Part shown: one piece after another, positions 27,801 to 33,943 of the stretch
Position numbering within the stretch: position 1 is the stretch's first letter
Layout of the letters: every line of letters starts with the position of its first letter
Source: Apostichopus japonicus
Taxonomy: Eukaryota; Echinodermata; Holothuroidea; Aspidochirotida; Stichopodidae
NCBI RefSeq assembly: GCF_037975245.1
Contig: NC_092569.1
Span: 1,715,501 to 1,779,500, forward strand
DNA: 64,000 bases
Reading direction: 5' to 3'
Program-made: the position numbers and the translations under genes
The notes under the pieces: model-generated
The model's database searches: none
What the model was told of the DNA's origin: nothing
The model's input: only the letters and a program-made list of their open reading frames with translations

Positions 27801-29751
27801 AATAATAAAAATTGGCAACAAAGTTGTTCTCTGTTTGATATGATGAATTCTTATATCTCAATCAATATTTATGTTTAATCTATTTTAAATTCTAATATCT
27901 TCAAATTTTTTTTTTGATCAATTCAAAAGGATGAGAAGAAAGAAGAGGTGAAGGAATGGGTCCTGTCAGTGTCCATGGATCAGAAGGTGGAGCAGGTGTT
28001 AGACTTGGACGAGAGGGGTGTGTACGTGGCCTCACTCATTGCCAGTAACACCGGCATGCAGTCACTACCCTGTGTTATATCAGGTATGTAGCCATCCTCT
28101 CATAGAGGATTTAACAGATTTCTCATGTATGTACCCCTTTTCTTGGGACGGGGGTTGTGTGAGGGAGGGGAGGAAGAAGGTAGATTTTAAAAGTGCAATA
28201 GACTGACTGTTCAAAACTTAACATCAAACAATTAAGGGATAACAGTTTTTGCTTTCAATTCATAATTCCAAACTCTGATGTTGGAAAAGATGATAGGTGT
28301 TCATGGGAAGATGGGTAGCTCGTCTCAGTCAATTTCAAACAGCAGGATTAGTTTTGTATCATTGTTTCTAACAATTTTGTATCAATGTATCTAACACAAG
28401 GAGTGTTAGCTCAGTGGTTAATGCCGGTGCCTTTCAATCATAAGGTCCCGAGTTCGAGTCACTCCAAGATTAATGTATGTCGTCCAGTTACAGAGTTGTT
28501 GACAATTCATAATCATGGACGTTATATATGAATCTTAGAGACTGCCTTCGGTCAGCTTGTGGCTTTGATAAGCCAGTGGTGGCTTCTTCGCGAGTTCCTG
28601 CTTGCAGGAGGACCTAAAATACATACATACATACTTGTGTTACACTAGTTAAAAGCATGCTCAGCCATATTGCTATGCTGTACTTTCATGTCACACTTCA
28701 AAGCACTCATACTAACAGTACATGCAGTATGAATATCCTGTTTCTATTGGATATAAAGGAACTGTTTGTACTGTCAGTACGAATGCTTTGAAGCATGCTG
28801 TGAGAGACAGTATAGAGTGGTATTAGCATTGCAAAATTGTCCCTTCTGGCTGTCCTTAGAATTGGTATTCAAATGAAATTTTCATCTTATAAATATTCAT
28901 GTCAAGAATTTCCATTTTGTGTTCAGGTTATCCTGTGTTGAGAAACAAGTTGGAATTCAAGAAGAAGGACAAACTGGCCAATAAAGATGACTGGAATAAA
29001 TTCCTAATGGCAACAAAGGTTTGTTGATGTCATTTTTGTATGTTGATGTCTATGTTGATGTTGATGTCATTTTTGTATGTTGATTTGATACAAAATAAGT
29101 GCAAACCAGCGCTGCATTCAATGTCCAAAGATGGCTATTCATGATTCATATTTCTGTAGCAAAGAGGGTCTGAAGGGGGCCGGTTTGAGTTGTAGGGGGG
29201 GGGGGCAGGGCAGTCGGAGGTGGAGGATTTGGCATAATAAAAGACATGTTTTAGTGCTATCATTAGACATTCCAAATACAATTTTCAATATTTGCACACT
29301 CCTGTAGAGTGTGATTTCTTATTGTTCAATAGGTTTGTATTTCATCCATTACTTGCGAGAGATCGTAAATTTTGGGGAAAGTAGTACCTCATTCAGATAG
29401 TGTTATTTGTTGGCTACCAATCAGCACCAAATGGAGATCATTTTAGGCCATCAGAATAGGAATAGGGAATGCATAGTCAAAATATAAAGGTATTCCATAT
29501 TGAGTTTTTTTCCAGATTGTTTAGTTAATCCATTCTCTCTATTGTTTAATGTATTTTGGTCTGTCTGTCCGTCCGTCCATCTGTCCATTTAGCTACTTGT
29601 AGTCATCATTTTCATGCCTCATCCTGTCAAGGTCATTTTGTTTTTATTTTTGTTCTGTTAGATGTCTCACAGCACAGAGTGCCAGGATGTCCTTAAGTTT
29701 GTAAGCCAGTGGTGTGGAGGGACTCCAAGCCCCTCTTACACCTTCCAGTAA
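659..29751 (+). CDS. IFT172: IFT172, intraflagellar transport protein 172 (3' 32 exons; 5' end outside window)
   Basis: IFT172 is a peripheral (B2) subunit of the IFT-B complex. It moves along the ciliary axoneme and takes part in the anterograde-to-retrograde switch at the ciliary tip. I chained 32 exons by GT-AG sites and phase. They total 4,188 nt, giving 1,395 residues plus TAA with no frameshift or internal stop. Vertebrate IFT172 is about 1,750 residues, so roughly 350 N-terminal residues (first WD40 propeller) are missing upstream. Residues 1 to about 250 continue the second WD40 propeller. The rest is the TPR-like alpha-solenoid (repeated A-x-x-x-Y and [16 protein letters not shown] type helices). 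The C-terminus has the family motifs [17 protein letters not shown] and the terminal [14 protein letters not shown]. Coding sequence looks intact and under constraint, so the gene is probably functional. Introns not listed separately hold nothing I recognise beyond AT-rich DNA and short homopolymers. Identification rests on recalled family sequence, not on a search. Confidence 0.96.
1238..1341 (+). CDS. IFT172: IFT172 visible exon 2
   Basis: Residues 52-86, encoding [16 protein letters not shown] and [10 protein letters not shown]. Acceptor cttgcag, donor gtgatt. Ends two bases into a codon. Confidence 0.94.
1676..1874 (+). CDS. IFT172: IFT172 visible exon 3
   Basis: Residues 86-152, including [22 protein letters not shown] and [20 protein letters not shown], all typical of the second IFT172 propeller. 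Acceptor aaacag, donor gtgagt. Confidence 0.95.
1938..2392. repeat. 59-bp minisatellite in intron 3
   Basis: About seven to eight imperfect copies of a unit containing gttcacagtttga, ttttgatcaattttt and gatgcagtctgattc. Variants differ by point changes and short indels. Units contain acceptor-like tgcag and cacag but do not match either flanking exon. Confidence 0.9.
2562..2627 (+). CDS. IFT172: IFT172 visible exon 4
   Basis: Residues 153-174 ([18 protein letters not shown]). Exactly 22 codons. Acceptor caacacag, donor gtcagt. Too short to stand out as an ORF; supported by frame and family match. Confidence 0.93.
3451..3552 (+). CDS. IFT172: IFT172 visible exon 5
   Basis: Residues 175-208 ([20 protein letters not shown], then [14 protein letters not shown]). 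A WD blade strand with the family's VAQN-x-LCVWYN motif. Acceptor gttatag, donor gtaagt. Confidence 0.96.
3769..4253. repeat. 22-bp minisatellite in intron 5
   Basis: About 22 near-identical copies of catcaatatataccgggtrtg, with the main variation at one a/g position (gggtatg or gggtgtg). The g-variants cluster at the two ends. The unit has no stop in any plus frame, which produces spurious long ORFs. Confidence 0.97.
4698..4834 (+). CDS. IFT172: IFT172 visible exon 6
   Basis: Residues 209-254, with [20 protein letters not shown], end of the second propeller. Acceptor tttgtag, donor gtaaaa. Confidence 0.95.
5446..5638 (+). CDS. IFT172: IFT172 visible exon 7
   Basis: Residues 254-318, including [20 protein letters not shown] and [18 protein letters not shown]. 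This is the start of the alpha-solenoid. Acceptor ctttcag, donor gtaggt. Confidence 0.96.
5938..6448. repeat. 63-bp minisatellite in intron 7
   Basis: Eight copies with core aagctaaactggaccaatgc. The period is a multiple of three and stop-free in one frame, so an artefactual ORF of 163 codons runs through it. Two unit subtypes (gtagtaattcatgt and gtattaaaacatgt) largely alternate, a higher-order pattern. Confidence 0.95.
6674..6766 (+). CDS. IFT172: IFT172 visible exon 8
   Basis: Residues 319-349, ending [15 protein letters not shown], phase 0. Donor gtaata. The last about 36 nt of this exon and its donor are reiterated in the intron that follows (see 91-bp array). Confidence 0.96.
6767..8340. 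repeat. 91-bp array made of exon 8 end plus its 5' splice site
   Basis: Units repeat at 91 bp. Each carries the final exon 8 sequence (attcaggaagcagagagg through ttacttagagcag) followed by gtaatggtccaac. GT decoys start at 6,861, 6,952, 7,043, 7,134, 7,225 (aag form), 7,316, 7,407, 7,498, 8,200 and 8,290. A 607-bp MITE interrupts the array. Intervening AT-rich filler contains in-frame TAG/TAA. Confidence 0.97.
7520..8126. mobile_element. 607-bp MITE with 15-bp TIR and TTAA target duplication
   Basis: Ends AGCAGCATTTTGCGT and its reverse complement, flanked by TTAA at 7,516-7,519 and 8,127-8,130. The surrounding array supplies the empty site (caaattttaatgttcag). No ORF, so non-autonomous. TTAA suggests a piggyBac- or Kolobok-like mobiliser; a TA duplication with a one-base-longer TIR on each side fits equally well. 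Confidence 0.85.
8676..8753 (+). CDS. IFT172: IFT172 visible exon 9
   Basis: Residues 350-375 ([20 protein letters not shown], then AVAEAK), a solenoid helix pair. Preceded by a TC-rich polypyrimidine tract ending cccag. Donor gtcagt. Confidence 0.96.
8949..9197 (+). CDS. IFT172: IFT172 visible exon 10
   Basis: Residues 376-458, the longest exon in the window, with [20 protein letters not shown] and [19 protein letters not shown]. Acceptor atcacag, donor gtaagc. Confidence 0.96.
9604..9682 (+). CDS. IFT172: IFT172 visible exon 11
   Basis: Residues 459-485 ([20 protein letters not shown], then GHSYRR). The donor gtttgt is weak but required by frame: one base joins the next exon to make AVELAR. 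Confidence 0.92.
10662..10860 (-). other. antisense coding-like segment, function unknown
   Basis: The reverse strand is open for the last 66 codons before a stop, with a composition that looks protein-like (…[20 protein letters not shown]…[20 protein letters not shown]…). It abuts the exon 12 acceptor. It could be chance, a decayed retrocopy or a transposon fragment; I do not recognise the protein. The overlying plus strand is also open for about 30 codons, which weakens the case. Confidence 0.25.
10853..10973 (+). CDS. IFT172: IFT172 visible exon 12
   Basis: Residues 485-525, with [20 protein letters not shown] and [14 protein letters not shown]. Acceptor ttctccag, donor gtatgt. Confidence 0.95.
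12015..12159 (+). CDS. IFT172: IFT172 visible exon 13
   Basis: Residues 525-573, with [20 protein letters not shown] and [16 protein letters not shown]. Acceptor ttggcag, donor gtgaga. Confidence 0.95.
12222..12345. repeat. dispersed repeat, first copy (related to 43168-43324)
   Basis: Shares with the later copy a series of blocks in the same order: caaactgcttatccacta-type, gagcctgtgta, gagaatgtgtaaa, and gatcctagcaggat. Diverged about 10-15% by eye. Probably an old non-autonomous transposon. It lies in intron 13. Confidence 0.7.
12677..12766 (+). CDS. IFT172: IFT172 visible exon 14
   Basis: Residues 574-603 ([20 protein letters not shown], then [10 protein letters not shown]), one complete solenoid repeat in 30 codons. 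Acceptor cccttag, donor gtgagg. Confidence 0.96.
12946..13043 (+). CDS. IFT172: IFT172 visible exon 15
   Basis: Residues 604-636, with [20 protein letters not shown]. Acceptor cgacag, donor gtataa. Confidence 0.95.
13597..13732 (+). CDS. IFT172: IFT172 visible exon 16
   Basis: Residues 636-681, [20 protein letters not shown] and [14 protein letters not shown]. Acceptor attacag, donor gtatca. Confidence 0.96.
13843..14052 (-). mobile_element. 3' fragment of a retroelement, antisense
   Basis: Begins with (ATA)n then tatatagcgcc, the reverse complement of the GCGCTATATA plus (ATT)n tail seen in the SINE at 21743-22104. The following sequence is non-coding. Interpreted as a SINE or LINE 3' end inserted opposite to IFT172 in intron 16. 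Confidence 0.55.
14513..14629 (+). CDS. IFT172: IFT172 visible exon 17
   Basis: Residues 682-720, [20 protein letters not shown] then [19 protein letters not shown]. Acceptor cttcag, donor gtaaac. Confidence 0.96.
14935..15251 (+). mobile_element. tRNA-derived SINE (type II tRNA head)
   Basis: The head has an A box TGGCCGAGTGG (14942-14952) and a B box GGGTTCGATAC (15003-15013) separated by a long variable arm, as in Leu or Ser tRNAs. A non-tRNA body follows and the element ends in an ATT-rich tail. The acceptor stem does not pair as in a working tRNA, so this is a SINE, in intron 17. Confidence 0.8.
15314..15456 (+). CDS. IFT172: IFT172 visible exon 18
   Basis: Residues 721-768, including [20 protein letters not shown] and [11 protein letters not shown], a strongly conserved family block. 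Acceptor tgccag, donor gtaaga. Confidence 0.96.
15683..15841 (+). CDS. IFT172: IFT172 visible exon 19
   Basis: Residues 768-821, with [20 protein letters not shown] and [11 protein letters not shown]. Acceptor tttag, donor gtaagt. The ATG codon is split across the intron. Confidence 0.95.
15892..17247. repeat. 151-bp highly homogeneous tandem array in intron 19
   Basis: About nine copies with an exact 151-bp period. Copies 2 to 8 appear essentially identical, and only the first and last differ by a few bases. Each unit carries a pyrimidine-rich tatcttttag acceptor-like motif. A 60-codon minus-strand ORF recurs once per unit and is not taken as a gene. Confidence 0.97.
17306..17486 (+). CDS. 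IFT172: IFT172 visible exon 20
   Basis: Residues 821-881, [20 protein letters not shown] and [19 protein letters not shown]. Acceptor tctaag is pyrimidine-poor near the AG but phase and homology fix it. Donor gtttgt. Confidence 0.94.
17942..18051 (+). CDS. IFT172: IFT172 visible exon 21
   Basis: Residues 882-918, [20 protein letters not shown]. Acceptor attcag, donor gttagt. Confidence 0.95.
19106..19241 (+). CDS. IFT172: IFT172 visible exon 22
   Basis: Residues 918-963, [20 protein letters not shown] then AVDCYLKV and EQCWSK. Acceptor actcag after a TC microsatellite. Donor gtcagt. Confidence 0.95.
19683..19781 (+). CDS. IFT172: IFT172 visible exon 23
   Basis: Residues 964-996, ending [12 protein letters not shown], phase 0. 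Donor gtaagt. The last dozen exon bases and the donor are the seed of a long intronic array. Confidence 0.95.
19770..20766. repeat. 35-36-bp array made of exon 23 end plus its 5' splice site
   Basis: About 27 imperfect units of agtacaacaccgtaagttt plus gtattatgctac. The seed is the exon 23 end AAGTACAACACC followed by gtaagtttgtattatg. Around fifteen copies keep a GTAAGT; the others read ataagt. A longer sub-period of roughly 107 bp appears between 20340 and 20700. Confidence 0.95.
21482..21655 (+). CDS. IFT172: IFT172 visible exon 24
   Basis: Residues 997-1054, [20 protein letters not shown] and [20 protein letters not shown]. Acceptor cattcag, donor gtgagt. Confidence 0.96.
21743..22104 (+). 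mobile_element. SINE with conserved CCTTGGGCAAGGCACTTTA core
   Basis: B-box-like GGTTCTAGCCC near 21,775, followed at once by the core ccttgggcaaggcacttta and tcacccaggtgtataaatgg, motifs seen in widespread animal SINE families. The 3' end is ttgcgctatataag and (ATT)n. Lies in intron 24, same sense as the gene. The family name is not assigned. Confidence 0.75.
22181..22384 (+). CDS. IFT172: IFT172 visible exon 25
   Basis: Residues 1055-1122, [20 protein letters not shown] and [20 protein letters not shown]. Acceptor ttatcag, donor gtgaga. Confidence 0.96.
22600..23100. repeat. degenerate pyrimidine-rich repeat in intron 25
   Basis: Three or more diverged copies built from tcataaatccagttctaat, tatcctctt and taccctaatcctacccct, spaced 120-167 bp apart. 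Strong strand asymmetry (C/T on plus). Confidence 0.7.
23339..23449 (+). CDS. IFT172: IFT172 visible exon 26
   Basis: Residues 1123-1159, [20 protein letters not shown] and [15 protein letters not shown]. Acceptor acatag, donor gtaggt. The upstream tract is AT-rich, not strongly pyrimidine. Confidence 0.94.
23933..25545. repeat. 29-bp minisatellite in intron 26
   Basis: About 55 imperfect copies of cccttgcatataaatatgg plus tattattgat. Variation lies mainly at gca/aca/gta and tatt/aata positions. The largest array in the window; each unit contains a TATAAATA string. Confidence 0.97.
25647..25766 (+). CDS. IFT172: IFT172 visible exon 27
   Basis: Residues 1160-1199, [20 protein letters not shown] and [20 protein letters not shown]. 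Acceptor taacag. The donor gtattc is weak but is the only one that keeps phase and family length. Confidence 0.9.
26452..26607 (+). CDS. IFT172: IFT172 visible exon 28
   Basis: Residues 1200-1251, [20 protein letters not shown] and [15 protein letters not shown]. Acceptor tttcag, donor gtaaaa. Confidence 0.95.
27351..27449 (+). CDS. IFT172: IFT172 visible exon 29
   Basis: Residues 1252-1284, [20 protein letters not shown] then [13 protein letters not shown], one of the most diagnostic IFT172 blocks. Acceptor ttcacag, donor gtaagt. Confidence 0.97.
27930..28083 (+). CDS. IFT172: IFT172 visible exon 30
   Basis: Residues 1285-1336, [20 protein letters not shown] and the C-terminal domain proper. 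Acceptor caaaag is weak at positions -3 to -6 but has an oligo-T tract upstream. Donor gtatgt. Confidence 0.93.
28400..28634 (+). mobile_element. tRNA-derived SINE with (ACAT)n tail
   Basis: A box TTAGCTCAGTGG (about 28406-28417) and B box GAGTTCGAGTC (28450-28460), then a body containing gcgagttcctgcttgcagga. Ends in an acatacatacatac microsatellite. In intron 30. Confidence 0.8.
28662..28852. mobile_element. foldback MITE copy 1
   Basis: Starts CAGCCA and ends TGGCTG, with long internal complementarity around cttcaaagcac...gtgctttgaagc-like arms and gtactgtcagtac. Same family as 36948-37138 and 37153-37341 (shared tactaacagta, aggaactgttt and attgtccc blocks). Confidence 0.65.
28927..29018 (+). 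CDS. IFT172: IFT172 visible exon 31
   Basis: Residues 1336-1366, [20 protein letters not shown] then [10 protein letters not shown]. Acceptor gttcag, donor gtttgt. Confidence 0.95.
29662..29751 (+). CDS. IFT172: IFT172 visible exon 32 (terminal coding exon)
   Basis: Residues 1367-1395 plus [23 protein letters not shown] followed by TPSPSYTFQ. Matches the conserved C-terminus of the family, so the end of the protein is complete. Confidence 0.97.
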   Translation: MSHSTECQDVLKFVSQWCGGTPSPSYTFQ

Positions 29752-30405
29752 AAGATGCCAACTTCAACCAACATCTTTAGACATTTTCTTGACAGCAGAA
29801 GATATACTTGTGACAACTAGGTTTTGTAGCGTCTTTAGCCAAATTCTTCAGCAATGCGTACCTCCATTTCTTGTGTTGCAGGAATTGGACGTAGGTATTC
29901 AGACTAAAATTGAGTATGAAACTTAAAAGGGTCGTCCTTGATGGTTTGCTTGAAAGTTAATTCATTTTGCTATATTTGTAATCGATGTTATGGCTGTTAA
30001 CAAACAAGAAAGCAGAAATATTGAGTTTTAATTTAATATTTCCTAAGTAATAAGACATTTGATATGAAATGGAAGAAAAAAAATCACCTTGGGTTTGTAG
30101 CTTGGATAATTCCAAAAACTTTGAAAAAAGTTTTGGATTTGTCCCAGAAACTTTCATTAATCATGCTTTAATCCACCATTTTGCGGTTTTGGAATAGCAT
30201 AAAATTTGTCATTTATGTGCAACCGTAATGGTGAATATTGTATCGTGACCTTTGACCTGCAAGGATAAACTCAGAGTGTGACTTCCTGTGGCGATAAAAA
30301 GACAGGTGGAATGTCTGCTTATATTGACCTCACAGGAAGTACTTGAAGTGTGAAGTTTCAGTCGTGTAGAAATCTTTGCGATAGAACAGAAAATTTGACT
30401 TTTTG

Positions 30406-30411
30406 AATAAA
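30406..30411 (+). promoter_or_regulatory. candidate IFT172 poly(A) signal AATAAA
   Basis: First AATAAA downstream of the stop, which would give a 3' UTR of about 680 nt. Other AT-rich candidates exist near 30,647, so the actual cleavage site is uncertain. Confidence 0.35.
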
Positions 30412-31491
30412 AGGCTCATCCAAGTTAAAAGAACAGTTGTTCTTGAATTGATGGCAACATTCTTGAGTACATTTAATAGGTCAAGTCCAACAGTGGGAGG
30501 TAATAATTAATAACTTCCCTCCTTGGAAGGGAAAAATGGTTGTGTCCAGGAACGAAAGTCTTTTTTTATAAATCATATCTTTCATGCTTTAACCATTATT
30601 GAATATGTACTACATGAGACTGACACCCTAGTAAAGAAATGATTGGAAATAAATTCCCCCAAATGGTAAGCTTAAGTGGATCAGTAGGTACAGTTCAATA
30701 TTTGAGGATACCTTGATTTTCAAGAAAAGATAGATGTATCAGTGAGATAAAGTGAATAATGGAATGTGGGAATTTCACATCTTAAATCTGCTTTAAAAAT
30801 TGTCAGTTTTCTTTTGACAGAAAGGAAAGAAAATTCCAACACAATGGATCGCTTTCAGTCGATAAATGTTACAATTTCTTTTTATTGATTCTCTTTAAAT
30901 TATAGCTAAAAGTGATGTGAAAAAAGTAGATTTGTCTATTCAAGATATATATATATAAGTGATATAATGAATTGTTAATTTGTAACCCAACACTGAAACA
31001 CCTTGACTTTTAATTCATTTACTTGAATGTTAAATGTAGTTTGTAGTCTTATTAAATATTGCATTCTTGACATGTTTAGGTGTCTTTGTCATAATTTTGT
31101 TGCTTAGATGTCTTAAGCTGGTCCCTGGGGTTATGGGGGCCAGAGAGATGGGGGCTAGATGAAGGCAACCCTCATTGAAAGGAGACACAAACCTAACATT
31201 TCATTCTAAGCTTATCTGACAGATCTTTGTGAATAACAATAAGATAATTCTCACTGCATTTGGGAGATACTTTAGTTTAAAAGTGGTCTCTAAGAGCTGT
31301 CACTTTGCAAATCTGTGTCACTGGGATCCAAACCTTTTACTTTTCTTTGGAATTTTCTTTCCCTATTTCCACAGTAAAATGTTGACAGTGTTGCCATAGA
31401 AATTAATGCAACCATTATGTCACGTTAAGAGGTTCAGTATTTCAGAATTCAGCATTGGCGAAAATCATCTCAATTACAAGAAAATAAACAT

Positions 31492-31497
31492 TTTAAT
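31492..31497 (-). promoter_or_regulatory. candidate poly(A) signal ATTAAA for the minus-strand gene
   Basis: Nearest hexamer variant downstream of the minus-strand stop that I could find. Using it would place the 21-bp minisatellite in the 3' UTR. Weak evidence. Confidence 0.2.
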
Positions 31498-31516
31498 AAC
31501 AATGAAGTGGATGTGG

Positions 31517-31772
31517 CCTGATGATGCCACACTTTGACCTGATGATGTCATACTTTGGCCTGATGATGTCATACTTTGACCTGATGATGTCATACTATGC
31601 CCTAATGATGTCATACTTTGGCCTGATGATGTCATACTTTGGCCTGATGATGTCATACTTTGACCTGATGATGTCATACTTTGGCCTGATGATGTCATAC
31701 TTTGGCCTGATGATGTCATACTTTGGCCTGATGTCATACTTTGGCCTGATGATGTCATACTTTGACTTGATC
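31517..31772. repeat. 21-bp minisatellite between convergent genes
   Basis: About twelve copies of cctgatgatgtcatactttg plus one base; one copy is 3 bp short. Open on both strands because the period is a multiple of three. Lies between the 3' ends of IFT172 and the minus-strand gene. Confidence 0.95.
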
Positions 31773-32065
31773 AAGTCTTACAGCCTTGTGTATGAAGGAA
31801 TAAACACTGTGATATCTCCCACATGGAATTAGATTTCCATCACTCTTTTGGGGGCGCTGTTCATTATAGCTATCTCATTCACATAGACCAGTAGTGATGG
31901 TTAGGTTTCTATCTCCTTTAAGGGCATTTGCTCCCAGTCTACGGCAGCAGCCAGTGAAGAACACTACACAAAGAGTTTTACTAGTGATAACCCAGTTTAT
32001 ACAACTCGATGCTAATATTGTGTAATACAGTATACAGTTTGAGAAGTAAAATTCTCTTAAGGCGT

Positions 32066-33943
32066 TCATAAAAAGTTATTGGCACCTCGAATGACACCAT
32101 CAAAGTTCTTTTCATGCGGATTGCTTCCACGTGGCCTTTGGGAGAGTATAGAAGGCACATGGGGGTGTCTGGATAATGAAAGGGGTGCGCTCGCTGGGTT
32201 TGGTAGATGCCCGCGGTTGGTAGGATGGGAGTGTATAGAGTCCATGCTCTTAATGAGATGGGAGTGTATCTTTCCTAACTTGTACCCATTGAACGGGCCA
32301 GAGCGTTCCCCCCAAAAGTTTGTCGGGTGAGATTGTTGAACATGGCCGACGGGGCTGTTATGTCTTTGGAAGATGTTTAATTCTGCTCCAGAATTTGCAT
32401 TCAAAATTTCCAGTTTTCGCATAAACGGGTCCGCACCATTTCCATCGTCTTCCCGGATCTCGGTTTGGAAAAATCGCTTCCCTTGATAGTTTGGTGTACG
32501 AGCCTCTTGATGATGAGTACGGGGACAGTTGCCATGGTGATCCATGTAGCGAAGACAACGACAAGTTTCACTTTTTGTCCTCTTCGGCGTTTTATGTGAG
32601 TTTCCATGGACTGATTGTAAGTTGGTTACAGGTTTCCCTGACCTTGTGTGCATATTCAATCGAGAAGCCCACACTCCAGATGTGCTTTCTAAAGTCGTTT
32701 TATCGATTGGTCGTCTTCTGTCATGTGACCAAAATATCAGAGTTTTCACCCCTGCAGGTGTAGTGGTGTTACCCTGCTCGTATCCTCCCGAAGTCAACCT
32801 CCTTGAAACATTTTCGAGATGAAGTTGCGAAAAGCATTTCGGGTGTAATCTCGTGGCATTAAGTTGTCCTCTTAATTCTGTATTTTCGCGATTTTGCCAG
32901 AATTTTAGCGAGACTTTACTAGTACTTGACAAATTGTGTATCCTTTCGGTTATTGTCACCTTCGGTACATGGAGAGAAAATTCGCTCTCAGAGTCACTTT
33001 CGGTGGGATTATTGACAATTTTCGGGAAATGCTCGATTTCCTTTTCGACCTCATCATCATCATTGCCATTTTCCAGATCTTCGGTTTCTTGTTCAAATTC
33101 TTCAATATTTTCGGAACTTTCGGAAGGAACTTTCGGAATGTCACAGACATTTAATTCCGGTCCAGGTTCCGTCTGGCTAGCTCGAGTTTGAAAAGTCAAT
33201 TTTGACTCATTCGGCGTGTCATGCAAGGTTGATGTCTCTTCAGGATGGTTGCCTGGTGACGGGATCTCTTCGTTTACGTCACGATTTCTTTCAGCCGATA
33301 AGGCGGCAACCTCAGGTAGATCGTACTCCGCTTCCATCAGTTCACTGTTCCCTAAATTCGAAGCCTCCACACGTCCTGAACTGTACGGCTTGTACTGGTA
33401 AAGTGAGTTTGCGCAGAAAGAAATACTGGAAAGAGAAAAACAAAAATGTCTTATCTTAGCCATCTAAATATGACGTGACCTTCAATATAAAGAAGTAAGA
33501 AATATCCAATGCTTGACCAGGATATTGAGTTCAGTGGAACGTCCTGTTATTCAAAAAAAAAATTAATTGATTGCCAACCGGCATAACGTATAAGCTCACA
33601 GCTATTCAGAAGTTTCTCTTCATACAAACTAAAAACTATTCTCAATTTAGATTCTTTACATTGACAGGCGTTCGCTGAAACATATTTACATTGTCCCAAG
33701 TAAATACAATGAAACCAGTCATGTTTCTTTCTTTTTCGTTTTGTCTTCTATTTTTTTTTTCTTGAGAATATGACAAATATGGTTAATTGTCTCTGAAAAC
33801 AACTCATTTCTCAGCAATTTCACATGCGATTTCCGTTTGTGACGGTCGGGCGTATACTGCAGTTCAACACGGTATTTAGGAACAATATTTAATTTACCAT
33901 ACACTCACAAAGAACTGTTAAAGATTGGACAAAGCGTCACCAT
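32066..33943 (-). CDS. uncharacterised protein, two-exon model
   Basis: I do not recognise this protein. The reverse strand has an unusually long ORF (465 codons) in an otherwise stop-rich region. A good acceptor (tttctctttccag) lies just inside its 5' end. A donor (TTT|gtgagt) upstream follows a 35-nt segment with an ATG, and the phases match. The spliced product is 464 residues: exon 1 33943-33909 (MVTLCPIFNSS), intron 33908-33426, exon 2 33425-32066. The first about 25 residues are fairly hydrophobic, possibly a weak signal sequence. Residues 118-146 are strongly acidic (EFEQETEDLENGNDDDEVEK). The C-terminal half is basic and rich in His, Asn, Ser and Arg, with KTPKRTK near 290. No known domain or transmembrane helix seen. 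Base composition is richer in CpG than the flanks. Alternatively translation starts at an ATG at 33463 without splicing. Tail-to-tail with IFT172. Confidence 0.55.

Larger units (their letters stand above)
29752..31516. other. IFT172 3' UTR and intergenic DNA
   Basis: AT-rich, with stops in all frames at short intervals. I see no further coding exon, RNA gene or mobile element here. The 5' portion is presumably 3' UTR. Confidence 0.5.

Noticed and set aside
31474-31832. ORFs on both strands with a 7-residue repeat
   Set aside because: Artefact of the 21-bp minisatellite.
33426-33463. ATG at 33463 as the start of the minus-strand protein
   Set aside because: Its first dozen codons read through a strong polypyrimidine tract and acceptor; the spliced start at 33943 fits better, although unspliced translation cannot be excluded.
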